Source: Streptomyces venezuelae ATCC 10712
Lineage (GTDB): Bacteria; Actinomycetota; Actinomycetes; Streptomycetales; Streptomycetaceae
Assembly (NCBI RefSeq): GCF_008639165.1
Contig: NZ_CP029197.1
Location: forward strand, 5,336,001 to 5,400,000
Reading direction: 5' to 3'
Length of the DNA: 64,000 nucleotides
Shown in pieces: positions 33,843 through 42,587 of the stretch. The notes beneath the pieces are model-generated. The model made no database searches and was not told where the DNA came from. It was given only the letters and a program-made list of their open reading frames with translations. Positions within the stretch are counted from its first letter, which is position 1, and each line of letters opens with the position of its first letter. The position numbers and the translations under genes are program-made.

Positions 33843-34151
33843 TCACCCGTTCGGCTCAGCGCCCTTCGCGGGGCCCCCGCCGCCGGTGGCCGGCTTCGAC
33901 CACGGCCACTTCAGCTCGCGCCGCTCGCGGCCCTCGGGGGCGTACTCGTACACCCAGCCGCGCTGCAGTCCGAGCCGCTTCGTGTACCCCGCGGGCTCGC
34001 GCCGGTACGTGTAGAGGGTCGGCGGACGGCCCTCGTGGGCCGGGACCGGGACCTCGTACCACTTCGGCGGGTGGCCGGTCGGACCGAGCAGGATCGGCAG
34101 GACCCGGCCGTCGAGGGGACCGCCACGGAAGGGCGTGTTCTGGCTTCTCAC
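33843..34151 (-). CDS. Conserved small hypothetical protein
   Basis: 102 residues, probable GTG start at 34151 with GGAGGGG directly in front (spacing is too short for comfort, so the start is uncertain). PFRGGPLDGRVLPILLGPTGHPPKWYEVPVPAHEGRPPTLYTYRREP is a pattern I have seen in small actinobacterial hypothetical proteins. It has no signal peptide and no membrane helix. It lies 28 bp after the TetR gene on the same strand and may be co-transcribed with it. Confidence 0.6.
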   Translation of the reverse strand: MRSQNTPFRGGPLDGRVLPILLGPTGHPPKWYEVPVPAHEGRPPTLYTYRREPAGYTKRLGLQRGWVYEYAPEGRERRELKWPWSKPATGGGGPAKGAEPNG

Positions 34152-34179
34152 CCCTCCAGTGTCCCCTCCGGCCGCGATC

Positions 34180-34902
34180 TCACAGCAGATGGGCCGCCTG
34201 GCCGACCACCGGGATCACCCGGCGGGCCAGCCGCGCCACCGGCCCCTCGGGGGTCTCCTGGGCGAGGAGCCGTCCGACGACCCGGGCCGTCTCCTCGTCG
34301 CTCGCCGTGCTCGCCGCGAGGAGGGCCACGAGGTGGTCGACGAGCCACTCCCGGAGCTCCGCCGCCGGGGGCCGCTTCTCCTCGTCGAGCCAGATGAGGG
34401 AGGCCGCCTCCACGGCGGCGATCCACGTCCGGACCAGCATGTTGAGCCGGGGGCCCGGGCGCTCCACCCCCAGGTGGACGAGGATCTGCTCGGCGGCGGC
34501 CCGCCGGACCTCGTCGACGATCGCGCTCGTCCGGGAGGTCTCGGCGACGCTGCCGCCCCGCAGCAGGGCGCTGAACCCGGCGTCGTGCTCGTCGACGAAG
34601 GCCAGGTAGCGGTCGAGCACCCGGCCGAGCCGCTCGGTGGGCGGCCCTTCCGGCGGCTCGGTGAAGCAGTGGTTCAGGGCGTCGGCGGAGGACCGCAGGG
34701 CGGCTTCGTACAGCTGCTGCTTGCCGCCGGGGAAGTAGCGGTAGACGAGGGGGCGCGAGACGCCGGCCGCCTCGGCGACGTCGTCGAGCGAGACGTCCTC
34801 GGGCGCCTGGTGGGCGAAGAGGCCCTGGGCGGCGTCGAGGAGCTGCCCCCGCCGCTCCTCGACACTGAGCCTGCGGTACGCGGGCGTGGCGGCACCTGTC
34901 AT
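34180..34902 (-). CDS. TetR-family transcriptional regulator
   Basis: 240 residues from ATG 34902. The helix-turn-helix is clear: RRGQLLDAAQGLFAHQAPEDVSLDDVAEAAGVSRPLVYRYFPGGKQQLYEAALR. The ligand-binding region follows (DRYLAFVDEHDAGFSALLRGG..., RTWIAAVEAASLIWLDE). It ends with RLARRVIPVVGQAAHLL. The AurF-like diiron gene lies immediately upstream in the same direction, and a cluster of GGTNACC sites lies in front of that gene, which makes this regulator a candidate for controlling the diiron genes. Confidence 0.92.
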   Translation of the reverse strand: MTGAATPAYRRLSVEERRGQLLDAAQGLFAHQAPEDVSLDDVAEAAGVSRPLVYRYFPGGKQQLYEAALRSSADALNHCFTEPPEGPPTERLGRVLDRYLAFVDEHDAGFSALLRGGSVAETSRTSAIVDEVRRAAAEQILVHLGVERPGPRLNMLVRTWIAAVEAASLIWLDEEKRPPAAELREWLVDHLVALLAASTASDEETARVVGRLLAQETPEGPVARLARRVIPVVGQAAHLL

Positions 34903-34963
34903 GCCCGCAGCGTATCCGTGCGCCGCGGGCACGCGTTCCGCGACGCCGTGGGGCCCCTCGGCT

Positions 34964-35048
34964 CGACGAGCTCCGGAGGGTGCCCACGGACGAGGTCCGG
35001 AGGGGGTCCCACAGACGAGGAGGTCCGGAGGGGCCCCACGGACGAGGT
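34964..35048. repeat. Short tandem repeats between the TetR and diiron oxygenase genes
   Basis: Three imperfect ~25-bp units of the form ACGAGGTCCGGAGGGGGTCC-CACGG, with a fourth partial copy (ACGAGGTCACCC). They occupy most of the 152 bp between the two genes. Confidence 0.7.
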
Positions 35049-35054
35049 CACCCC

Positions 35055-35999
35055 TCAGGCCAGCAGCCCCGAGGACTTCCACAGCCGACGCCCCGGCCCC
35101 CGCAGCACCCCGATGTCGTCGAGGAAGTCCGTCAGCCGCCGCGCGCCGGACTGCATGACCTCCCGCCGGTGCCCGCTCGCCCGCACCTGCGCGACCGCCT
35201 CGCGCCGGTCCAGGCCCACCGCCTCGTACACCGCCGGGTTGACGAAGCAGGTGGAGAAGACCCGCGCGGCCTCGCCACAGCTCAGCCGGGTGAACTCCTG
35301 CTCCCAGCGCGGTGCCGTGATCATCTGGCGGCGCAGTTCCTCACGGGCGTACCGCACGTGCCGCGCCTCCTCGACCACGTGGATGCGCGTCACCCCGCGC
35401 ACCAGGGTCTGCACCCGCTCGTCGGGGAAGGTGAGCCGCTGCATCCAGTCGAGGATCTCCTCGCCGAGCAGCGTGGCGGCGAAGGAGCCGGGGGTGGTGG
35501 AGACGGTCTTCAGGAGCCGGGCGAGGTTGTGGTAGAGCCTCGGCACCGGGTACGCGGGGGTGCCGCCCTGCCGGATGAGCCGGGCGAACATCATCGAGTG
35601 CCGGCACTCGTCGGCGATCTCGGTCAGCGCGTACCGCACGTGATGGCTGGTCAGCGACTTGTCGTAGATGTGCCGGACGAGCAGCTGCATGAGGATGATC
35701 TCGAACCAGACGCCGAGCGAGGCGAGCGAGGCCGCCTCGTGCCGCGAGAGCGTGATCCGCTGCTCCTCGGACATCCGGCGCCACAGCGGGGTGTCGTAGA
35801 GGGAGACGAGCTCGGGCGGCCAGAACCACTTGCCGTCCTCGAACGGCGCGTCCCAGTCGAGTTCGGTGTCCGGGTCGTAGGAGTGCTTGCGGGAGGACTC
35901 CAGGAGCCGTTCGGCGACCTGCTCACGGTCGCGCAGCGGCCCCAGGGCGTCCCGGAGGAGGCTGAAGTCGGGCTCGGTGGACTCGGTGAAGGGGGTCAT
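35055..35999 (-). CDS. AurF-like diiron oxygenase
   Basis: 314 residues. Diiron ligand motifs are spread as in the p-aminobenzoate N-oxygenase (AurF) family: RHEAASLASLGVWFEIILMQ, EIADECRHSMMF (ExxH), LLGEEILDWMQR and HVVEEARHVRYARE. The long four-helix bundle and the length (~300-340) fit. AurF oxidises aryl amines to nitro groups, but many relatives have unknown substrates. It is divergent from a second ferritin-like diiron gene, with a palindrome-rich 248-bp spacer. Confidence 0.88.
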   Translation of the reverse strand: MTPFTESTEPDFSLLRDALGPLRDREQVAERLLESSRKHSYDPDTELDWDAPFEDGKWFWPPELVSLYDTPLWRRMSEEQRITLSRHEAASLASLGVWFEIILMQLLVRHIYDKSLTSHHVRYALTEIADECRHSMMFARLIRQGGTPAYPVPRLYHNLARLLKTVSTTPGSFAATLLGEEILDWMQRLTFPDERVQTLVRGVTRIHVVEEARHVRYAREELRRQMITAPRWEQEFTRLSCGEAARVFSTCFVNPAVYEAVGLDRREAVAQVRASGHRREVMQSGARRLTDFLDDIGVLRGPGRRLWKSSGLLA

Positions 36000-36048
36000 G
36001 GTCGCGTACCTCGCTGGGCTCGCCGTCGGGAGGATCGAGAGGTGGCCG

Positions 36049-36116
36049 CCGGTGACCGGTCACCGGAGGACGGCTGCCGGCGGCAGAACACCGGTGGATG
36101 GTTACCAGTGGTCACC
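36049..36116. promoter_or_regulatory. GGTNACC operator cluster between divergent diiron genes
   Basis: The perfect 18-bp palindrome CCGGTGACCGGTCACCGG lies at 36049-36066. GGTTACC-AGT-GGTCACC lies at 36100-36116. Together this gives four GGTNACC units in 68 bp. This is a typical TetR-family operator form and may be read by the TetR protein encoded at 34180-34902. Confidence 0.65.
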
Positions 36117-36247
36117 TCTTATCAGACTGCCCGTCAGTAGGACCGTCAATCCCCTGTGCGCGACTTGTTGACGATCCGTCTACCACCGTGTGAGCCTGGC
36201 CGAGGACTCGCACCACGGGAAAGGCCCGACCCCCCAAGGAGGCGTCA

Positions 36248-37357
36248 GTGTCGACGCGCGACCTCTACACCACGGCCCCGTCCGCCCCGGGCTGGCAGGT
36301 GCCGGCCACCGGCGCCGCCCGCTTCTCCTGGGAGTACGAGGAAGGCCGCGAGCGCCTCCTCGCCCTCTACCAGAAGGGCAAGGACAAGCAGTGGGACGGC
36401 GCGACACGGATCGACTGGGACCTCGACGTCGACCCGTACGACCCGCTCGGCACCCCCGACGAGGTGCTGACCCTCCACGGCACCCGCCACTGGGCGAAGA
36501 TGACCGAGAAGGACAAGGGCGACCTGCGCCGGCACTACGCCTCCTGGCAGTTCAGCCAGTTCCTCCACGGTGAACAGGGCGCCATGATCTGCGCCGCGCG
36601 GATCGTCGAGTCCGTGCCCGACCTGGACGCCAAGTTCTACTCGGCGACCCAGACCATGGACGAGGCCCGGCACGCCGAGATCTACGGGCGCTTCCTCCAC
36701 GACAAGATCGGCATGCTCTACCCGATCAACGACAACCTCCGGAGCCTGCTCGACGACACCCTGCGCGACTCCCGCTGGGACATGCCGTACCTCGGCATGC
36801 AGGTCCTCATCGAAGGCCTCGCCCTCGCCGCCTTCGGCATGATCCGCGACACCACCGACAAGCCGCTGCCCAAGCAGATCCTGGCGTACGTGATGCAGGA
36901 CGAGGCCCGGCACGTGGCCTTCGGCCGGATGGCGCTGCGCGACTACTACAAGCAGCTGTCGGACGCCGAACTCCGCGAGCGCGAGGAGTTCGTCATCGAG
37001 GGCTGCTACCTGATGCGCGACCGGCTGCGCGGCGTCGAGGTCCTGGACAACTTCGGCATCCCGCGCAAGGAGGCCGAGGAACTGACCGAGCAGAGCGAGT
37101 TCCTGCACCTCTTCCGCAAGCTGCTCTTCAGCCGGATCGTCCCCTGCGTCAAGGACATCGGCCTGTGGGGCGAGCGCCTCCAGAAGGCCTACCTCGACAT
37201 GGGCGTCTTCGACCTCGGCGACTCCAACCTCGACCTCCTCATGACGCAGGACGAGGAGATCGCGGAACGGCTCGACGCGGAGCGCTTCGCGAAGGAGGAG
37301 CGGGCCCGGGTGACGGAGGTGGCGGACGCGATCGCGGCCGGGGCGGCGGAGGCCTGA
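36248..37357 (+). CDS. Ferritin-like diiron protein
   Basis: 369 residues from GTG 36248, with AAGGAGG 5 nt upstream. Two carboxylate/histidine pairs typical of ferritin-like or ribonucleotide-reductase-like diiron sites are present: QFLHGEQGAMICAAR with TMDEARHAEIYGRF, and LIEGLALAAFGMI with MQDEARHVAFGRM. It has no signal peptide. The substrate is unknown; related proteins are annotated simply as ferritin-like domain proteins. It shares a control region with the AurF-like gene, so the two may act in one oxidative pathway, which is inference. Confidence 0.85.
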   Translation: MSTRDLYTTAPSAPGWQVPATGAARFSWEYEEGRERLLALYQKGKDKQWDGATRIDWDLDVDPYDPLGTPDEVLTLHGTRHWAKMTEKDKGDLRRHYASWQFSQFLHGEQGAMICAARIVESVPDLDAKFYSATQTMDEARHAEIYGRFLHDKIGMLYPINDNLRSLLDDTLRDSRWDMPYLGMQVLIEGLALAAFGMIRDTTDKPLPKQILAYVMQDEARHVAFGRMALRDYYKQLSDAELREREEFVIEGCYLMRDRLRGVEVLDNFGIPRKEAEELTEQSEFLHLFRKLLFSRIVPCVKDIGLWGERLQKAYLDMGVFDLGDSNLDLLMTQDEEIAERLDAERFAKEERARVTEVADAIAAGAAEA

Positions 37358-37457
37358 CCCCGACCGACGCCCGGACCGGGCCGATCGGCGCCCGGACCAG
37401 GCCCCCGCCCCCACCCGGAAGAGCTGGTTGTCGTACGGGTGACGTAGCGTGCCCGTC

Positions 37458-38339
37458 ATGAGCATGCCGCCACCGCCGAACCAGCCGCCCCACAACCCGT
37501 ACGGCGGGCCGGTACCGCCCCCGCAGCAGCCCGGCCCGTACGGCGGCGCCCCGCAGGGCTTCCCGCCGCCGGGCCACCCGGGCCACCCCCAACAGGGCGC
37601 CCCCCAGCCGGGCTTCCCGCAGCAGGGGTACCCGCAGCACGGCGTGCCGCCGCAGTACCAGGGGCCCGGCGCCGGGGCCTGGGGGCAGCCGCCCATGGGG
37701 CCGCCGCCGAAGAAGAAGCTCTCGGCCGGCGCGATCGTCGCCATCGTCGTCGGCGCCCTGGTCCTGGTCGGCGGCATCGGTTACGGGGTCAAGGCCGGGC
37801 TCGACGGCGTCACCGGCCCCTTCCCCGCGGCGACGCACAAGCTCGTCGTCGCCCAGACCCTCCTCGACGGCGAGTACACCCTCCTGTCCGACCTCTCCGA
37901 CAGCAAGGGCAAGGAGATCGAGGACACCCCCGACTTCACGGTGAAGGACGCGAAGGCGGCGGTCGCGCAGTACAGCGGCAAGGACGGGGACGTCCTCGTC
38001 CTCTCCGGGATGTACGGGCAGATCAAGGACCCCGACGCCACCCGCGCCTCGATCCTCAGGGGCGCCGCCACGGACAAGGGCTCCACCCTCGTCGTGAAGC
38101 CCACGGAGTTCACCCCGGCCGGCTCCGACGTGAAGGTCAGCTGCCAGATCACCAAGTCCAAGGACGGCATCAGCACGATCACGCTGGTCATGTGCGCCTG
38201 GGGCGACGAGAACACCGCCGCCGCCGTCGCCCTCGTCGGCGACGCGGCGGCCACGGCCGACCCGAAGAGCGTCGACCTGGCCGCGCTCGCCGGGAAGACG
38301 GCCAAGATCCGCGCGGAGATCCGCAAGCCGATCGCCTGA
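37458..38339 (+). CDS. Pro-rich single-span membrane protein with extracytoplasmic domain
   Basis: About 293 residues from ATG 37458. The first ~85 residues are a cytoplasmic Pro/Gly/Gln/Tyr repeat region (PPPQQPGPYGG, PGHPQQG, PGFPQQGYPQHG). One membrane helix (AIVAIVVGALVLVGGIGYGV) is followed by a ~190-residue extracytoplasmic domain with no recognised motif. This layout is common among streptomycete proteins of unknown function. I do not recognise a specific family. Confidence 0.72.
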   Translation: MSMPPPPNQPPHNPYGGPVPPPQQPGPYGGAPQGFPPPGHPGHPQQGAPQPGFPQQGYPQHGVPPQYQGPGAGAWGQPPMGPPPKKKLSAGAIVAIVVGALVLVGGIGYGVKAGLDGVTGPFPAATHKLVVAQTLLDGEYTLLSDLSDSKGKEIEDTPDFTVKDAKAAVAQYSGKDGDVLVLSGMYGQIKDPDATRASILRGAATDKGSTLVVKPTEFTPAGSDVKVSCQITKSKDGISTITLVMCAWGDENTAAAVALVGDAAATADPKSVDLAALAGKTAKIRAEIRKPIA

Positions 38340-38378
38340 CACGGCCGGCGGGGTGATCGGAGGCGGGCCACGCCCCGG

Positions 38379-39854
38379 TCACCCCCGCGCCTTCGCCTCG
38401 AGGCGCAAGGCCTCCTCCATCACCGCCTTCGCGATCGGGGCCGCGCTCCCGCCCCCGCTGATGTCCGTCCGCGCGGCCTCCGCGTCCTCGACCACGACCG
38501 CCACCGCGACCGCCGGCTGGGCCGAGTCCTCGGCCTGGGCCCAGGCGATGAACCAGGCGTACGGAGTACCGGTGTTGCCGAAGCCGTGCTGGGCCGTGCC
38601 GGTCTTGCCGCCGACCCGGGCCCCGGGGATCGCCGCGTTCGTCCCGGTGCCGTCCGCCACGGCCTTCAGCATCAGCCGCTGGAGCTGCATCGCGGTGGCC
38701 GGGTTCATGGCCTGCCGGTAACTGCGGCGGCCGGTGCGGTCGACGGTCGTCCCGCCCGAGGTCGTCGTCCGGTCGACGAGGTACGGCTGGGCGATCTCCC
38801 CGTTGTTGGCGACGGCCGACGCGACCATCGCCATCTGCAGCGGCGTGGCCGTCGTGTCGAACTGCCCGATCGACGAGAGCGCCAGCTGGTCCGGGCTCAT
38901 CTCCCGGTCGAAGTTGGACTTCGCCACCCAGGACGGCACGCGGAGCGCCGTGTCGTTGAAGCCGAAGCGCTCCACCGCGTCGACCATCCCGGCCAGGCCC
39001 ACCTCCACCCCGAGGCCGGCCATCACCGTGTTGCACGACCACTGGATCGCGTACGCGAGGGACGCGTCGCCGCAGCCCGTCGCCTCGTTCGGCAGCACCT
39101 GCCGGGTGCCGGGCAGCACGAAGGGGTCCGGGGTGTCGGTCGGCGCCTCCACGTCCCGTACCACTCCCGCGTCGAGCGCCGCCGCGGCCGTCACGATCTT
39201 GAACGTGGAGCCCGGCGGGTACGTCTGCCGCAGCGCCCGGTTCAGCATCGGCTGGTTCGGCGAGGTGTTGAGCCGCCGCCAGGCCTCCTTGACGCCCGGG
39301 CCCGTACCGGAGAGGACACCGGGGTCGTACGAGGGCGAGCTGACCAGCGCCAGGATGCGGCCGCTGTGCGGCTCCACCGCCACGACCGCGCCCCGCTTGC
39401 CGTCGAGTCCCCGGAAGGCGGCCTCCTGCATCGAGGCGCGGATCGTCGTCACGACGTCCCCGCCGGGCTGCCGGCCCCGGGTGAGGTCGTTCCAGAGGGG
39501 CAGCGGCGCCAGCATCGGTTCGGTGCCCGACAACACGTCGTCCTCGGCGTGCTCGACCAGGGTGGTGCCGTACGTCTGCGAGGAGTAGCCGGTCAGCGGC
39601 GCGTACAACGGCCCCTGCCGGTAGGTCCGTTCCCAGCGCAGCTGCTGTCCGCTGTCGCGGGAGCCGGTGACCGGCTTCCCGTCGACGACGATCTCGCCGC
39701 GCGGCTGCGCGTAGCGGTTGATCGCGATCCGCCGGTTGGCCGGGTTGTCGTCGAGCGATTCGGCCTCGAAGACCATCACCCGGGCGGAGTTGACGAGCAG
39801 CGCCACGAGCAGCACCAGACAGAGCGCGGCGGCCCGCCGGGCGTACCGGATCAC
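38379..39854 (-). CDS. Penicillin-binding protein (PbpA/class B transpeptidase)
   Basis: 491 residues from GTG 39854, which overlaps the FtsW/RodA stop as GTGA. An N-terminal membrane anchor (ALCLVLLVALLVNSARVMVF) is followed by a short non-catalytic domain (NRYAQPRGEIVVDGKPV) and a transpeptidase domain with SxxK in PPGSTFKIVTAAAAL, SxN in WSCNTVMAGLG and KTG in GGKTGTAQHG. It is a class B PBP of the mycobacterial PbpA type and cross-links peptidoglycan outside the membrane. Coupling to the SEDS polymerase gene suggests a stoichiometric SEDS-PBP pair. Confidence 0.95.
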   Translation of the reverse strand: MIRYARRAAALCLVLLVALLVNSARVMVFEAESLDDNPANRRIAINRYAQPRGEIVVDGKPVTGSRDSGQQLRWERTYRQGPLYAPLTGYSSQTYGTTLVEHAEDDVLSGTEPMLAPLPLWNDLTRGRQPGGDVVTTIRASMQEAAFRGLDGKRGAVVAVEPHSGRILALVSSPSYDPGVLSGTGPGVKEAWRRLNTSPNQPMLNRALRQTYPPGSTFKIVTAAAALDAGVVRDVEAPTDTPDPFVLPGTRQVLPNEATGCGDASLAYAIQWSCNTVMAGLGVEVGLAGMVDAVERFGFNDTALRVPSWVAKSNFDREMSPDQLALSSIGQFDTTATPLQMAMVASAVANNGEIAQPYLVDRTTTSGGTTVDRTGRRSYRQAMNPATAMQLQRLMLKAVADGTGTNAAIPGARVGGKTGTAQHGFGNTGTPYAWFIAWAQAEDSAQPAVAVAVVVEDAEAARTDISGGGSAAPIAKAVMEEALRLEAKARG

Positions 39855-41227
39855 GCGGCCTCCTTGACCGGCGCGAGCGTCCCCGTGTCGGCGTCGTCCG
39901 GCTGCGGCGCGCGCGCCGAGTCGCTGACCCGGATCAGCAGCGCCACGATCACCCAGTTGGTCACCACCGACGAACCCCCCTGGGCGAGGAACGGCATCGC
40001 CATGCCGGTCAGCGGGATCAGCCCCATCACCCCGCCCGCGATCACGAAGACCTGGAGCGCCACGATCGAGGCGAGCCCGATCGCCAGGAGCCGCCCGAAG
40101 GGGTCGCGCAGGGAGAGGCCGGCGCGGTAGCCGCGGGCGACGAGCAGCGCGTACAGCAGGAACAGCGCGGTGAGGCCGACGAGTCCCAGTTCCTCTCCCG
40201 CGGTGGCCAGGATGAAGTCGGACTTGGTGGCGAAGCCGATGAGGACGGAGTGGCCGAGGCCGAGTCCCGAGCCGAGCATCCCGCCGGCGGCGAAGGAGAA
40301 CAGGGACTGGGCCAGCTGCCCCGGCCCGTCCCCGGCCCGGATCGAGGCGAACGGGTCGAGCCAGTCCTGCACCCTGCTGTGGACGTGGGGTTCGAGCGAG
40401 CCGACGAGGAACGCCCCGGCGGAGGCCAGGACGAGTCCGACCGCGATCCAGCCGGTGCGGCCGGTCGCCACGTACAGCATGATCACGAACAGGCCGAAGA
40501 AGAGCAGCGAGGTGCCGAGGTCCCGTTCGAGGACGAGCACCCCGACGCTCAGCAGCCAGATCGCCACGATCGGCCCGAGCACCCGCCCCGTCGGGAACTG
40601 GAAGATCCAGATCCGGCGGCCGGTGTACGCGAGCGCGTTGCGGTTGGCGGCGAGGTACGCGGCGAAGAAGACGGCGAGCAGGATCTTGGCGAACTCGCCC
40701 GGCTGGAACGACAGACCGCCGATCCGGATCCAGATCTTCGCCCCGTTCACGGCGGGGAAGAAGATCGGCAGGATCATCAGGGCGAGCGCGGCGGCCACCG
40801 ACACGTACGCGTACCCCTGGAGCGTGCGGTGGTCGCGGAGCAGCAGGACGACCACGATGAACAGCGCCACCCCGAGCGTCGACCAGACGAGCTGCGTCGC
40901 CGCCGCCTGGTCGTTCGGCGTCTCCAGGTCCAGGCGGTAGATCAGCACCAGGCCGAGGCCGTTGAGGAGGACCGCGATCGGCAGCAGCAGCGGATCGGCG
41001 TACGGGGCCCGGAACCGGACCGCGAGATGGGCGACGAGCGCGAGCAGCCCGAGCCCGGCTCCGTAGCGGACGGCGTCCGGCGGTACGGCTCCGCTGCGGG
41101 CGAGGCCGACCTCGGCGTAGCCGCAGACGGAGATGAGGACGGCGCAGACGAGGAGGGAGAGTTCCACGCCGCGGCGCTTCGGCAGGCGAACCCCCGGCGG
41201 GGGAGCGTCCGTGCGCGGTGCGGTCAT
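39851..41227 (-). CDS. SEDS-family glycosyltransferase (FtsW/RodA-like)
   Basis: 458 residues from ATG 41227. About ten to twelve membrane helices carry SEDS motifs such as LLPIAVLLNGLGLVLIYRLD, QLVWSTLGVALFIVVVLLLRD, KIWIRIGGLSFQPGEFAKI and the C-terminal GGVMGLIPLTGMAMPFLAQGGSS. SEDS proteins polymerise lipid II into glycan. TACGTT lies at 41239-41234 with six bases to the ATG, so a leaderless transcript is likely. It is coupled to the class B PBP gene. Confidence 0.95.
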   Translation of the reverse strand: MTAPRTDAPPPGVRLPKRRGVELSLLVCAVLISVCGYAEVGLARSGAVPPDAVRYGAGLGLLALVAHLAVRFRAPYADPLLLPIAVLLNGLGLVLIYRLDLETPNDQAAATQLVWSTLGVALFIVVVLLLRDHRTLQGYAYVSVAAALALMILPIFFPAVNGAKIWIRIGGLSFQPGEFAKILLAVFFAAYLAANRNALAYTGRRIWIFQFPTGRVLGPIVAIWLLSVGVLVLERDLGTSLLFFGLFVIMLYVATGRTGWIAVGLVLASAGAFLVGSLEPHVHSRVQDWLDPFASIRAGDGPGQLAQSLFSFAAGGMLGSGLGLGHSVLIGFATKSDFILATAGEELGLVGLTALFLLYALLVARGYRAGLSLRDPFGRLLAIGLASIVALQVFVIAGGVMGLIPLTGMAMPFLAQGGSSVVTNWVIVALLIRVSDSARAPQPDDADTGTLAPVKEAA

Positions 41228-41306
41228 GGCCGCAACGTAGCAAGCGGTATGCCCTATGTCCCTTTTGTGTGACGGTGTGCCGTGCAGCACCGTTCCGTCC
41301 CCGCGG

Positions 41307-42587
41307 TCAGTCCTCCGCCCCGGGGTCCATGAGGGCCACGTACTCGGGCAGCCGCAGCAGCGCCTCGGCGCCGCCGCCCTCCGCCTCGGCGAAGACGAGC
41401 TCCGCGCCGATCACCGCCGCCTGCCCCACCGCGATCGTCAGCCCCAGGCCGTGCCCCTTGCCGCCGCTCTCGGTACGGAACCGCTGCGGCCCCGACTCCA
41501 GCAGATACGCCGGATAGCCCGGCCCGTGGTCCCGCACGGACACCACCGGGCCGTCCACCGTCACGACCACGGGCGGCGCCCCGTGCTTGTGCGCGTTCGC
41601 GATCAGGTTCCCCAGCACCCGCTCAAGACGCCGCCGGTCCGTCTCCACGGTCGCGTCCCGCACGATCCGCACCCCGGTCTCCGTGCCCGAGGCGCGCATC
41701 GCCCGCACCACCCGCTCCACGAGCGGACCGAGCTCGTGCACGGCCAGGTCCACGGTCTCGGTGCGGGCGTCGAGCCGGGAGATCTCCAGCAGGTCCTCGG
41801 TGAGCCCGCGCATCGCCCGCACCCGGTCCCGTACCAGCTCCGAGGGCCGCCCCTCGGGCAGCAGCTCGGCCGCCGCCGAAAGACCGGTCAGCGGGGTGCG
41901 CAGCTCGTGCGCCACGTCGGCGGTGAACCGCTGCTCGCTCTGCAGCTTGCTCTGCAGCGAGGAGGCCATCGTGTCGAGCGCCCCGGACACCGTGGCCACC
42001 TCGTCCTGCGGCCGCGAGGGGTCCTTCGTACGGGGATCGGCGACGCGCGCGTCGAGATCACCCGCGCTGATCCGGCGGGCCACCTGCGCGGTGAGGTGCA
42101 GCCGCCGGGTGACCCGGGTGACCGCGAAGGCGCCAACGAGCAGCGTCGCGCCGATGGCGAGGACGGAGGAGCCGAGGATCGACCGGTCGAGCGCCTCGAT
42201 CGTCTCGGCGCTCTGCGTGTAGTCGACGCGTACCGCGAGGGCGCGGCCGTCCGCCGGACCCGCCGCCCACATCGTCGGCCGGCCCTGGTCGTCGGTGACC
42301 ATCGTGCCGCGCTCGCCGCGGACGGCGAGCGCCCGCAGCGAGGACGGCAGCCCGGCCGGGTCGACCCCGGCGAACCGGGGGAGCGGCTCGCCCGCCTCGT
42401 AGAGCCGGGTGACGTCGGTGAGCCGCGCGAGGGCCTTCTCGCGGGAGTCGTTCACGGTCTGGCCGGTCACCGAGACGTGGACCAGGACGCCGAGCAGCGC
42501 GGCGAGGGCGCAGCACATCACCGCGATGAAGACCGCGGCCTTCCAGGTGAGGGTCGCGGTCCAGGCGGGCAGCCGGGGCGCCCTCAC
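41307..42587 (-). CDS. Sensor histidine kinase (CseC-like), no adjacent response regulator
   Basis: 426 residues from GTG 42587, which overlaps the lipoprotein stop as GTGA. Helix 1 is AAVFIAVMCCALAALLGVLVHV. An extracytoplasmic sensor of ~120 residues follows, then helix 2 SSVLAIGATLLVGAFAVTRV, HAMP, H-box FTADVAHELRTPLTGLSAAAELL, N-box LGNLIANAHKHGAPP, and G-boxes VRDHGPGYP and GKGHGLGLTIAV. The overall form and the paired lipoprotein resemble CseC/CseA of the sigma-E cell-envelope stress system. However, the response regulator (CseB) and sigE are not beside it, so its partner must be encoded elsewhere. Confidence 0.88.
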   Translation of the reverse strand: MRAPRLPAWTATLTWKAAVFIAVMCCALAALLGVLVHVSVTGQTVNDSREKALARLTDVTRLYEAGEPLPRFAGVDPAGLPSSLRALAVRGERGTMVTDDQGRPTMWAAGPADGRALAVRVDYTQSAETIEALDRSILGSSVLAIGATLLVGAFAVTRVTRRLHLTAQVARRISAGDLDARVADPRTKDPSRPQDEVATVSGALDTMASSLQSKLQSEQRFTADVAHELRTPLTGLSAAAELLPEGRPSELVRDRVRAMRGLTEDLLEISRLDARTETVDLAVHELGPLVERVVRAMRASGTETGVRIVRDATVETDRRRLERVLGNLIANAHKHGAPPVVVTVDGPVVSVRDHGPGYPAYLLESGPQRFRTESGGKGHGLGLTIAVGQAAVIGAELVFAEAEGGGAEALLRLPEYVALMDPGAED

